Source of the DNA: an uncultured Bacteroides sp.
GTDB taxonomy: Bacteria; Bacteroidota; Bacteroidia; Bacteroidales; Bacteroidaceae
DNA: 41,415 nt
Direction: 5' to 3'
NCBI GenBank assembly: GCA_947574505.1
Contig: CANPJW010000022.1
Location: 1 to 41,415, forward strand
Shown: positions 17,159 to 25,394 of the stretch, one piece after another
Layout of the letters: every line of letters starts with the position of its first letter
Position numbering within the stretch: the stretch's first letter is position 1
Program-made: the position numbers and the translations under genes
Notes under the pieces: model-generated
Databases searched by the model: none
Seen by the model: only the letters and a program-made list of their open reading frames with translations
What the model was told of the DNA's origin: nothing

Positions 17159-18223
17159 ATGATTCCTGCATATCTATATAAATACATTTATCTGCTTCTT
17201 GTTACCGTTTTGACATTAACGGTAGTGAAATATAGAAGAAGTTTAAGAGTAAATGAAAGTATCATTGGCAGTGCGTTGCTCTGCTTGTTTATGGTGCTTT
17301 TCATTGGCTTCCGACCGGTTTCTATATATTTTGTGGATATGGTTAATTATGCTAATTGGTGGGGAAGCACTTGGTGGGGATTTGATTGGGATGCGGAGAA
17401 CTTATTGTTTGATAACCTGTATCAATATATGGGAAGCATTTTTCCCGATGGTACTGTTTTCTTTGTGGTGATAGCTGCCATTTATTTTACAGGTATGCTC
17501 GTTGTTTGTCGGAAGTTGTTTCCATCCAATACGCTAATCGTATTCTTAGTTTGTTTAGCTGCTTTTTCTACTTTTTCGTATGGTACGAATGGTATCAAGG
17601 CGGGGGCAGCTGCTTCTTTGTTTTTGGTGGCATTGGCTTATAGAGATAATATCGTAGTTTCCATTTTTTTCTTGTTTTTATCATGGGGCTTTCATCATTC
17701 AATGCAAATGCCGGTAGCTGCATATGTTCTGACTTTAATATTTAAAAATAAAAAGTGGTATTTCTATGGATGGCTATTTTGTTTATTGATGGCTGTGGCG
17801 CATATCTCTTTCTTTCAGGAATTTTTTGCCGGAATGACGGATGAGTCGGGTGCAGGGTATCTTAATTGGGATACAAATGATGATTGGGGAGGGAAAAGTG
17901 GCTTTCGTATAGATTTTGTAATATATAGTGCTATGCCTGTTGTTATGGGGTACTATGTGAAATTTAAGTACCAATTAGAGGATAGACTTTATGATATAAT
18001 GTTATATATGTATTTGACTTGTAATGGAATATGGATGCTTTGTATGTATGCACAGTTTACAAATCGTATAGCGTACTTATCGTGGTTTATGTATCCGATA
18101 TTGTTGGTTTATCCCTGTTATGCCATTGTTGATAAGAATCATCCGTTAGTATTGGTACGGCAGAAAGTGGTATTGTTGCATTTGGCATTTACCCTATTTA
18201 TGGTCTTAATTTATTATGCTTAA
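17159..18223 (+). CDS. EpsG-like polysaccharide polymerase (Wzy)
   Basis: A 354-residue membrane protein with about nine to ten helices. The features fit the EpsG family: an early GFRPVSIYFVDMVNYANWW loop with D and Y residues, and the central segment GTNGIKAGAAASLFLVALAY followed by WGFHHSMQMPVAAYVL. In Wzy-dependent assembly this enzyme joins repeat units on the periplasmic side after the flippase. It is the only intact polymerase candidate in the locus. Its last codons overlap an alternative start of the next gene. Confidence 0.82.
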   Translation: MIPAYLYKYIYLLLVTVLTLTVVKYRRSLRVNESIIGSALLCLFMVLFIGFRPVSIYFVDMVNYANWWGSTWWGFDWDAENLLFDNLYQYMGSIFPDGTVFFVVIAAIYFTGMLVVCRKLFPSNTLIVFLVCLAAFSTFSYGTNGIKAGAAASLFLVALAYRDNIVVSIFFLFLSWGFHHSMQMPVAAYVLTLIFKNKKWYFYGWLFCLLMAVAHISFFQEFFAGMTDESGAGYLNWDTNDDWGGKSGFRIDFVIYSAMPVVMGYYVKFKYQLEDRLYDIMLYMYLTCNGIWMLCMYAQFTNRIAYLSWFMYPILLVYPCYAIVDKNHPLVLVRQKVVLLHLAFTLFMVLIYYA

Positions 18224-18224
18224 T

Positions 18225-18989
18225 ATGATACCTAAAGTAATTCATTACTGTTGGTTTGGCGGTAACCCGCTTCCTGAAGATGCGAAGAAATGTATTGCAT
18301 CGTGGAAAAAATACCTGCCTGATTATGAAATAAAGGAGTGGAACGAAAGCAACTTCGATGTCAATTGTTGTCCTTATGTTAAAGAGGCATATGAAGCAAA
18401 AAAATATGCTTTTGTAAGCGATTATGCACGCTTTCATGTGCTTTATCAGGAAGGGGGATTGTATTTTGATACAGATGTAGAGGTTATAAAGAATATGGAT
18501 TGTATAATTGCTGCAGGAAATTTCATGGGATTTGAGAAGAGCCTGGCTACGAAGCAGCAAGAAAGTGGGGCTACACCAAGAACAGCTGTTCTTGGTGTAG
18601 CCCCAGGGCTCGGCCTTGGGGTGAACCCAGGGCTCGCTTTGTTGGGTGAATTACTTGACTTTTATGAAGCAAAAGAGCATTTTGCAATTGAAGATGGTAC
18701 AGTGGTAGACTTTACCACCGACCTGTTGCGAAAGCATGGACTTGTAGAGGAACATAGCTTGCAGAAGGTTGCTGATATAACGATATATCCGGCTGATTAT
18801 TTTTGTCCTATGGATTCTACAACAGGTATCACGACTATAACCCCAAATACTGTCTCTATTCACCATTATTCATGCTCGTGGATAGACCACAATACTCTTA
18901 GTTGGCAATTGCATATTCTTAAAAATAAGCTTATCGGCTTGTTGGGTGAAAAATGGGTAATGAAACTCAGTAAAATATTAAAAAGATAG
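18225..18989 (+). CDS. GT32-like glycosyltransferase containing a large palindrome
   Basis: A 254-residue relative of the gene at 10840. It starts MIPKVIHYCWFGGNPLPEDA, with the DXD motif in GGLYFDTDVEVIKN near residue 80. An upstream in-frame ATG at 18216 overlaps the polymerase gene; 18225 is preferred because family members begin MIPK. Between the DXD domain and the ALLGELLDFYEA helix lies an unusually G+C-rich stretch encoding ESGATPRTAVLGVAPGLG, which contains a perfect 38-bp palindrome. The frame is kept, so the protein may still work with a longer loop. Confidence 0.85.
   Translation: MIPKVIHYCWFGGNPLPEDAKKCIASWKKYLPDYEIKEWNESNFDVNCCPYVKEAYEAKKYAFVSDYARFHVLYQEGGLYFDTDVEVIKNMDCIIAAGNFMGFEKSLATKQQESGATPRTAVLGVAPGLGLGVNPGLALLGELLDFYEAKEHFAIEDGTVVDFTTDLLRKHGLVEEHSLQKVADITIYPADYFCPMDSTTGITTITPNTVSIHHYSCSWIDHNTLSWQLHILKNKLIGLLGEKWVMKLSKILKR
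18567..18604 (+). repeat. Perfect 38-bp palindrome inside the GT32-like gene
   Basis: GGGGCTACACCAAGAACAG (18567-18585) is followed directly by its exact reverse complement (18586-18604) with no spacer. Just after it, CCCAGGGCTCG occurs twice as a direct repeat (18602-18612 and 18626-18636). The whole patch is much richer in G+C than its surroundings. Confidence 0.95.
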
Positions 18990-18992
18990 CTA

Positions 18993-19790
18993 ATGAGTGA
19001 ATCACCTCGTATAACTGTAATTATGGGCATATACAATTGTGCCGATACTTTGATAGAGGCTCTTGAATCATTGGAGACTCAAACATATAAAAGATTTAAA
19101 GTTGTGCTTTGTGATGATGGTTCAAAGGATAATACTTTGGAAGTCGCACAAAAATGGGCGGAGATGCATCCTAATTATATTGTGATACAGAATGAACATA
19201 ATATAAAGTTGGCAGCAACGTTAAACCATTGTCTTGATTATGCCGACACAGAATATGTAGCTCGTATGGATGGAGATGACCTGTCTGTTCCGACTCGGTT
19301 TGAGAAGGAAATAAGTTTTCTTGATGGGCATCCGGAATATGCATTAGTGAGTTGTCCGATGATTTATTTTGATGAAGAGGGGGATTATCGAATAGGAAGG
19401 GCTAAGGCTGAACCGACTAGAATAGATTTTACTCGTAATACACCTTTTTGTCATGCTCCGGTATTAATGCGTCGGAATGCTCTTGAAGCAATAGGCAGAT
19501 ATACTGCGGAACCTAAAACAGAGCGCATAGAGGATTATTATTTATGGCATAAGTTTTATTGTAAAGGTTATAGAGGATATAATTTACAAGAACCATTGTA
19601 TAAGATGCGTAACGGACGTGATGCTTTTGCTCGCCGTAAATTCTTAGATCGTTGGCGTGGATATAAGACAACTACTGAAGTTTGTCGGAATTTGGGCTTC
19701 TCTTATCCTTGGATTTATGGAATACCAGCTTTTATGAAAGCTTTTGTTCCTAGTCTTTTTGTTAGAATCATAAAAACAAGGTTGCGTTAA
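18993..19790 (+). CDS. GT2-family glycosyltransferase
   Basis: A 265-residue inverting GT-A transferase. It starts RITVIMGIYNCADTLIEAL, with the UDP-binding CDDGSKDNT near residue 40 and the DXD-like RMDGDDLSVP near 91. A short hydrophobic C-terminus may associate with the membrane. It should form one glycosidic bond of the repeat unit. It sits three bases after the GT32-like gene and is followed closely by another GT2 gene. Confidence 0.9.
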   Translation: MSESPRITVIMGIYNCADTLIEALESLETQTYKRFKVVLCDDGSKDNTLEVAQKWAEMHPNYIVIQNEHNIKLAATLNHCLDYADTEYVARMDGDDLSVPTRFEKEISFLDGHPEYALVSCPMIYFDEEGDYRIGRAKAEPTRIDFTRNTPFCHAPVLMRRNALEAIGRYTAEPKTERIEDYYLWHKFYCKGYRGYNLQEPLYKMRNGRDAFARRKFLDRWRGYKTTTEVCRNLGFSYPWIYGIPAFMKAFVPSLFVRIIKTRLR

Positions 19791-19816
19791 TATTATTGGA
19801 TTTGTTTTTGACAAGT

Positions 19817-20806
19817 ATGGAATCTCCTAAAATAACAGTCATTGTACCAGTTTATAATGTTGCCACATATATAGAAAAGTGCGCAGTGTCCTTATTTCAG
19901 CAGACTTTGGATAGTTTGGAAATATTGTTTGTAGATGATTGTAGCCCTGACAATTCTGTAGAAATTATAAAGGAGACCCTCAAAAAATATCCGGCGCGAA
20001 ATTCGCTGACGCGAATTATAAGGATGCCGTCTAACGGCGGCCAAGCCGCCGTTAGACGGCAGGGGATAATTGAGGCTACAGGACAATATATAATTCATTG
20101 TGATGGGGATGATTGGGTGGATTTGGATTTATACGAACGATTATATGATACTGCTGTAGAGGAAGGGGCGGATATTGTGGTATGTGACGAGATACATGAA
20201 TGTTATGATGGGTCCCATTTGCAAGAAGTGGGATTACTACCCGAACATTGCAAGGATGTTATCAAGAATTGGTATAAAGCTGCACTTGGTATGTTCTGTC
20301 ACAACAAATTGGTGAAACGTTCGCTTTATACGGAGCATGATATATTGCCATGGGTAGGGTTGAATATGTGGGAAGATAATGGTTTGTTGGCTCGCCTATT
20401 TTATTACGGAGACAAATTGGCACAAATTCATGGCTCATGTTATCACTATAATCGAACCAATATAAATGCAATGACTTCAGGGTATGGTATTAGGCAGGTG
20501 GAGCAGATGATAGGTATAGCTGAACACTTGACTGAGTTCTTTGGTACAAAAAAGGATGCTAAAGAATTGGAGAAAACTGTGCTGGCATTTCAATATCTTG
20601 CTCGAATAAATTTTGTAACTGATAGTTTTGCAAAATTGCGTCGGTACAATAATACGTTTAAAGGTTCTGAAGCTATCATACCTTATTTGGATTTAAATGC
20701 TTTTTCGAATAAAGGTCGTTTTCGCTTTCGTATGGTGAAATATCATTTAGGGTGGCTTTTTGTGTTAATGTTTAAAGTAAAGAATCTGTTATCAAATCGG
20801 AACTAG
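19817..20806 (+). CDS. GT2-family glycosyltransferase containing a palindrome
   Basis: A 329-residue GT-A transferase. ATG 19817 (MESPKITVIVPVYN) is preferred to a TTG seven codons upstream. Conserved motifs are FVDDCSPDNS near residue 37, PSNGGQAAVRRQGI near 75 and HCDGDDWVD near 94. The nucleotides encoding the NGGQAAVR stretch form a G+C-rich inverted repeat with 17-bp arms (20025-20061), although the residues themselves are normal for the family. This is the last gene before the large gene-free interval. Confidence 0.88.
   Translation: MESPKITVIVPVYNVATYIEKCAVSLFQQTLDSLEILFVDDCSPDNSVEIIKETLKKYPARNSLTRIIRMPSNGGQAAVRRQGIIEATGQYIIHCDGDDWVDLDLYERLYDTAVEEGADIVVCDEIHECYDGSHLQEVGLLPEHCKDVIKNWYKAALGMFCHNKLVKRSLYTEHDILPWVGLNMWEDNGLLARLFYYGDKLAQIHGSCYHYNRTNINAMTSGYGIRQVEQMIGIAEHLTEFFGTKKDAKELEKTVLAFQYLARINFVTDSFAKLRRYNNTFKGSEAIIPYLDLNAFSNKGRFRFRMVKYHLGWLFVLMFKVKNLLSNRN
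20025..20061 (+). repeat. Inverted repeat, 17-bp perfect arms, inside the GT2 gene
   Basis: TGCCGTCTAACGGCGGC (20025-20041) and its exact reverse complement (20045-20061) flank a 3-base CAA loop. A smaller palindrome, GCGAAATTCGC, lies at 19996-20006. Both are far richer in G+C than the gene around them. Confidence 0.95.
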
Positions 20807-21345
20807 CTAAAGGTGTAATAAAGTTGAATTCTGAACCTTCACTTCCTTCACGAGGAGATAATTATCTGTTTAACAGATATATTCTGTGAAGAAATGAAGA
20901 AAATATCTATCCTTCACACCTTCACGGACTTTTATCTTCATGCTACAAAACTGTCGACTGACTATATTTTATTAGATTGAATGTCTTGATATATAAGTAG
21001 ACGACTATAGTTGTCCACTTTGCCGACTGGAGTCGGCTGAATGGCTGACTGTAGTTGACCAAGTAGCCGACTACAGTCGGCTATTGATTAGAGAAACAAT
21101 TAGACTTTGCCAAGTGGTTATTTATCCCTAAAACGGTTACTAATGAAAGAGGCTGGGTAAGCGTCTCCGTGATGCCGTGATTCGATAAGTGAAGGGTGTG
21201 AAGCGTGAAAAAATACTAACTGTTCACTACAAGTAGTTGGGAACAAATTAATTAGCGTGTGGTGAAGGATGTGAATAATCAGATATATCATTTATCTGGA
21301 TTTGATTGGTAAATGATAGGATAGATATTTTTTAATAATAGAAAA
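20807..21345. repeat. 539-bp gene-free interval with an array of small palindromes
   Basis: No credible gene is seen here. The core holds four imperfect palindromes built on CGACT-NN-AGTCG: 21000-21015, 21022-21037, 21043-21060 and 21064-21083 (TAGCCGACT-AC-AGTCGGCTA). A partial copy lies near 20951-20962. Outside them are opposed copies of a CCTTCACaCCTTCAC motif: 20836-20852 and 20911-20925 on one side, and the reverse complement GTGAAGGGTGTGAAG at 21189-21203 on the other. TATCTGTT-T-AACAGATA at 20863-20879 is another hairpin. The interval divides the type-specific capsule core from the 3' sugar-synthesis module. It may be a small non-autonomous repeat element or a structured RNA spacer. 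Confidence 0.7.
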
Positions 21346-22494
21346 ATGGCAAAACAGAAAATAATTCGTGCCTGCACAGTTCCCCAATCTTTGGGCTTTG
21401 TGACGGGAATGCTTCCCGATTTGCAAAAGAAGTATGAAGTAGTGTTATTGTCATCTTCTGGTCTAGAATGGGAAGAGGTGCGTAGATTGCATCCTGATGT
21501 CAAGTGCATAGAGGTGGATATGGAACGTCACATTTCTCCCATCAAGGATATAAAATCTTTGTGGCGGTTGTGGCGTACATTCTGTACGGAAAAACCGAAG
21601 ATGGTGCATTCAATGACTCCAAAAGCGGGTTTGCTTTGTATGCTGGCGGCTCGAATGGCCGGTGTGCCTGTACGTGTGCATACATTTACAGGTTTGGTAT
21701 TTCCTACTTCCATTGGGTTGAAAAAGAAAATATTGATGGCAACGGATTGGCTTACTTGTGCTTGTGCTACACATATTATTCCAGAAGGGGAGGGGGTAAA
21801 AAATGATTTGTTGAACAATGGCATTACTAAAAAGCCTATTAAGGTATTGGGATATGGCAGTTGTCGAGGTATTGATATCGAACGATTTGATAAAAATTCA
21901 GAGGTAATAGAACGAGCCGTACAGTTGCGTAAAGATGGTATTTGTACTTTTATCACTGTGGGACGTTTGGTTGGTGATAAAGGGATCAATGAATTGGTTG
22001 AAGCTTTTGTTAAGCTAAATAGAGAAAATAATGATACACGTTTAATCCTTGTAGGGTGTTATGAAGATAATCTTGATCCTCTTAAAATGGAAACATATAA
22101 ATTGATTGATAGTTGTGATGCTATTGAATATGTTGGTCAGCAAAATGACGTACGTCCTTGGTTTGCAGCTTCAGATGTTGCTGTGCTTGCGTCTTATCGA
22201 GAGGGATTTCCAAATGTGGTAATTGAAGCAGGTGCTATGGGGCTTCCTCAAATAGTTACTGATATAAATGGTGCACGAGAAATCATTATAGAGGGTGAAA
22301 ATGGAATTATTGTTCCTTCAAAAAGTGTCGATGCTCTTTACGGTGCCATGAAGTCTATGCTTAATGTTAATTACCGCTACTCATTTGCTGTAAATGCACG
22401 CAGACTCATAGCTTCGAGATATGAGCAAAATTTTGTGTGTCAATGTTTGTATGATTTTTATGATAAGATATTGAATAAGAATTCTAACGGCTAA
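21346..22494 (+). CDS. GT4-family glycosyltransferase of the 3' module (PglA-like)
   Basis: A 382-residue GT-B transferase. It starts KIIRACTVPQSLGFVTGMLP. The segment PKMVHSMTPKAGLLCMLAAR near residue 84 is typical of PglA/CapM-like enzymes. The donor site has TVGRLVGDKGINEL near 204, and the E-x7-E motif is in YREGFPNVVIEAGAMGLP near 284. Because it travels with the initiating transferase at 23568, it probably adds the second sugar onto the first lipid-linked residue. It follows the 539-bp interval, so it may depend on read-through or on a local promoter that I could not identify. Confidence 0.88.
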   Translation: MAKQKIIRACTVPQSLGFVTGMLPDLQKKYEVVLLSSSGLEWEEVRRLHPDVKCIEVDMERHISPIKDIKSLWRLWRTFCTEKPKMVHSMTPKAGLLCMLAARMAGVPVRVHTFTGLVFPTSIGLKKKILMATDWLTCACATHIIPEGEGVKNDLLNNGITKKPIKVLGYGSCRGIDIERFDKNSEVIERAVQLRKDGICTFITVGRLVGDKGINELVEAFVKLNRENNDTRLILVGCYEDNLDPLKMETYKLIDSCDAIEYVGQQNDVRPWFAASDVAVLASYREGFPNVVIEAGAMGLPQIVTDINGAREIIIEGENGIIVPSKSVDALYGAMKSMLNVNYRYSFAVNARRLIASRYEQNFVCQCLYDFYDKILNKNSNG

Positions 22495-22546
22495 TTGATT
22501 TTATAAGTGATTGTTTGTATAATGAATAAAGAATAAGTAATAAGTA

Positions 22547-23566
22547 ATGAAAACAGTAATAGTGTTTGGTGCTACAGGAAATCTTGGAGCATATATAGCT
22601 TTGCATTTGAAAGAAAAAGGATACAATGTTATCGCAGTAGGTCGTAGAAAGGACGATAATGGGTTCTTTGCTTCCAAAGATATAAAATATTTATCGGTCG
22701 ATGTTACCAATTTTAAGGATTTTAAGTTGTTGCCCCAAGATGGAGTAGACTGTGTGGCTCATTTTGCAGGAGAGTTACCTTCCCGTTATTCTTTTCATGC
22801 TAGTGAGCTCGTTCAGTCGATCACCATCGGAACACTTAATGTTTTAGAATATATGCGTTCATGCGGTTGTAAGAAAATAATTTTCCCGCAGACCCCTTCT
22901 GATATGTGTAAGTATCACAATAATGGCTCTATAATACCAGTAGATGCTCCTCGTCATTTTCCGCTTACTGGTGATCATAGTATATATACTATTGCTAAAA
23001 ATGCGGCAGTGGATCTTATAGAGCATTATCATGCGGAATATGGATTCAGCCGTTTCATATTGCGTTTCTTCACAATCTATCAATATCATCCCAACGCTTA
23101 CCACTATCGCGATTTTCAGTTTCATCTTATGCCATATCGTATGCTTATGGATCGGGCCTCAAAAAGTCTTCCGATTGAAATTTGGGGCAACTGTAAGAAG
23201 GCAAAGGAGATGGTGTATATCAAGGATTTTGTTCGCGTAGTGGAGAAATGTGTTGAGTCTGACAAAGAAGGTGGTATGTATAATGTTGGTAATGGGTGGC
23301 AAGTATCGTTGGAGGAGCAGATAAAAGGTATCATAGAGGTGTTTTCTCCCAAAGATAATCCTTCTAAGATCATTTATTGTTCCGAAAAAACGGATCCTTT
23401 GGAGAATGCTTTTGATGTGAGTAAGACGTTCTGTGAACTTGATTATAAGCCTGAATTCAGTTATATAGACCAACTTCGGGATTTTAAGAAAGAAATGGAA
23501 GAGGAGCCTATGGCTCAGTTATGGGGCGTAAAGACTGATTATCCCAAGAACTGTAAAAATAGATAA
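22547..23566 (+). CDS. NAD-dependent epimerase/dehydratase (extended SDR)
   Basis: A 339-residue extended SDR enzyme. The NAD-binding motif is VFGATGNLGAYIA near residue 6. The catalytic YTIAK (Y-x3-K) is near residue 146, and FAGELPS sits at the usual post-fold position. It should epimerise, dehydrate or reduce a nucleotide-activated sugar for the capsule repeat. It lies between a GT4 gene and the initiating transferase. The exact sugar cannot be read from sequence. Confidence 0.85.
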   Translation: MKTVIVFGATGNLGAYIALHLKEKGYNVIAVGRRKDDNGFFASKDIKYLSVDVTNFKDFKLLPQDGVDCVAHFAGELPSRYSFHASELVQSITIGTLNVLEYMRSCGCKKIIFPQTPSDMCKYHNNGSIIPVDAPRHFPLTGDHSIYTIAKNAAVDLIEHYHAEYGFSRFILRFFTIYQYHPNAYHYRDFQFHLMPYRMLMDRASKSLPIEIWGNCKKAKEMVYIKDFVRVVEKCVESDKEGGMYNVGNGWQVSLEEQIKGIIEVFSPKDNPSKIIYCSEKTDPLENAFDVSKTFCELDYKPEFSYIDQLRDFKKEMEEEPMAQLWGVKTDYPKNCKNR

Positions 23567-23567
23567 G

Positions 23568-24185
23568 ATGTACGCACATTTTTTTAAACGTATAATAGAC
23601 TTTTTAATAGCATTGGTAGTCCTTTTGTTTATCAGTCCTGTTCTGCTAATAATTACGATTCTCCTTTACGTTTTCAATGAGGGGGCGGGAGCGTTTTTTC
23701 TGCAGGAACGTCCGGGACTGCATGGAAAGATATTTAAGATCATAAAATTTAAGACAATGAATGAACGCAGGGATGCATCAGGTAAACTTCTCCCGGATGT
23801 ACAGCGTATCACCAAGTTTGGTCGGTTTGTCCGGAATACATCTCTTGACGAACTTCCGCAGTTGATTAATGTGTTAAAAGGTGATATGGCGCTTATTGGG
23901 CCTCGTCCGTTGCTGGTTAAATATCTTTCCCTTTATAGCAAAGAGCAAATGCGCCGTCACGATGTCCGTCCTGGTATATCCGGTTGGGCGCAGTGTCAGG
24001 GACGTAATTCTCTTTCGTGGACTGACAAGTTTGCATTGGACGTATGGTATGTGGATCATATATCGTTGATGACTGATTTAAAGGTGATTTTCGTTACTAT
24101 GAAAAAGGTGCTATTTCGTGAAGATATAAATACCTCTGATGCGAGTGCAACAGTTACAATGGAAGAATTCAATGGTTATAACTGA
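23568..24185 (+). CDS. Initiating phosphoglycosyl transferase (PglC/WcfS-like)
   Basis: A 205-residue monotopic phosphoglycosyl transferase of the short class. One re-entrant hydrophobic segment (residues 8-35) is followed by the catalytic domain with KFKTMNERRDASG, the Asp-Glu dyad in TSLDELPQLINVLKGDM (about 91-107), IGPRPL and RPGISGWAQCQGR. It transfers a sugar phosphate from a UDP-sugar to undecaprenyl phosphate, the first step of repeat-unit assembly. The linked dehydratase (3805) and aminotransferase (26473) suggest that the first sugar is an amino-deoxysugar, as for PglC and WcfS. It starts one base after the epimerase stop. Confidence 0.92.
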   Translation: MYAHFFKRIIDFLIALVVLLFISPVLLIITILLYVFNEGAGAFFLQERPGLHGKIFKIIKFKTMNERRDASGKLLPDVQRITKFGRFVRNTSLDELPQLINVLKGDMALIGPRPLLVKYLSLYSKEQMRRHDVRPGISGWAQCQGRNSLSWTDKFALDVWYVDHISLMTDLKVIFVTMKKVLFREDINTSDASATVTMEEFNGYN

Positions 24186-24198
24186 ATAATACAGTAGA

Positions 24199-25389
24199 AT
24201 GGATAAGATATTGATAAGTACATTACAAACGCCTTGCTTTTTATTGGATGAGAAAGAGTTAGGTAGGGGAATTAGCGGGTTTTACCGGTCACTGAAGAGG
24301 CACTTTGCGCATTGTGTTGTTGGATATTCGGTGAAGACAAATTCGCTACCGTATGCAATAGCAAAAGCTAAGGATTTTGGCTGTTTCGCAGAGGTCGTTT
24401 CGGATGATGAACTGGATTTGGCTTTAGAATGCGGTTATAAAATGAATGAAATTGTATTCAATGGGCCCATGAAGTCCAAGGTACGATTCCTTGATGCTTT
24501 AAAAGGTGGCGCAACGGTAAATATTGAAACTCACCGTGAATTAGAGTGGTTAAAGGAGTTACCTTCTGATGGTTTTTATAAAATAGGCATACGTCTCGGT
24601 GTTAACATTTCTGACGTATCTTTGGAAGATGCTGATGGTGAAAATGATTTCAGTCGTTTTGGGTTTAATGATGTAACAGACGAGTTTGCCTATGCTATTG
24701 AATCAATAAGGAGTATTCCTCAAGTGAAATTGGTGGGATTACATATTCATCGGACTTGTCATAGCAGAAGCGTTAGATTCTATAAAAGGTCTGTTGCTTA
24801 TGCTGCAAGTGTAATAAAGAAGTATCATCTGGATCTTGATTATCTTGATATTGGAGGAGGATATTATGGAATTTTCCCTAATGCTCCCACCTTTGACGAT
24901 TATGTGACAGCAATCTATGAATCTCTTCAGAAACAAGGTCTAGAGAAACTTGCAATCATCGTGGAACCGGGTAATGCATTGACCGCTTCGGCTTTTACTT
25001 ATTATTCGCGGGTGATAGATGTGAAACAATTGCCGGATTGTCGGATATTGACAACGGACGGAACACGTAATGATATAGATCCCTTTTTTCATAAGAATGG
25101 ATATATGACAGAGATAAACCGTGCGAATGAGTCAGGACAGGTTGTTCCGTTACAAATAGTGGCGGGTGCTACTTGCTTGGAGTACGACAAATTGTTCAGG
25201 TTAGAAAATCAACCGGAAATAAAGGTTGGAGATGTGATCGAATACAAGAATGTAGGTGCCTATACTTTATCGTTAACACCAATGTTTATCAACTATTTCC
25301 CAAGAGTATATTCACTTTCTTCTGATAGTTTGAAACTTGTTCGTGATAAATGGACAGCAAAGGAATACATACAAAAATCAAATATATAA
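24199..25389 (+). CDS. PLP-dependent decarboxylase-like enzyme (fold type III)
   Basis: A 396-residue relative of diaminopimelate/ornithine decarboxylases. The PLP lysine is in VVGYSVKTNSLP near residue 46. LDIGGGYYG near 216 and VEPGNAL near 255 bind the cofactor phosphate. GATCLEYDKL near 324 supplies the catalytic Cys and Asp at the dimer interface. The usual HxGS is altered to HIHRTCHS, and the Arg of EPGR is replaced by Asn, so the substrate carboxylate is probably bound differently from lysA products. Set between the initiating transferase and an ATP-grasp ligase, it may supply an amine or modified amino acid for the polysaccharide. Confidence 0.82.
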   Translation: MDKILISTLQTPCFLLDEKELGRGISGFYRSLKRHFAHCVVGYSVKTNSLPYAIAKAKDFGCFAEVVSDDELDLALECGYKMNEIVFNGPMKSKVRFLDALKGGATVNIETHRELEWLKELPSDGFYKIGIRLGVNISDVSLEDADGENDFSRFGFNDVTDEFAYAIESIRSIPQVKLVGLHIHRTCHSRSVRFYKRSVAYAASVIKKYHLDLDYLDIGGGYYGIFPNAPTFDDYVTAIYESLQKQGLEKLAIIVEPGNALTASAFTYYSRVIDVKQLPDCRILTTDGTRNDIDPFFHKNGYMTEINRANESGQVVPLQIVAGATCLEYDKLFRLENQPEIKVGDVIEYKNVGAYTLSLTPMFINYFPRVYSLSSDSLKLVRDKWTAKEYIQKSNI

Positions 25390-25394
25390 ATCCA

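Noticed and set aside
20951..21083. A CRISPR array, suggested by the repeated CGACT/AGTCG units
   Set aside because: The repeats are short palindromes of unequal sequence with spacers of only a few bases, and no cas genes are present.
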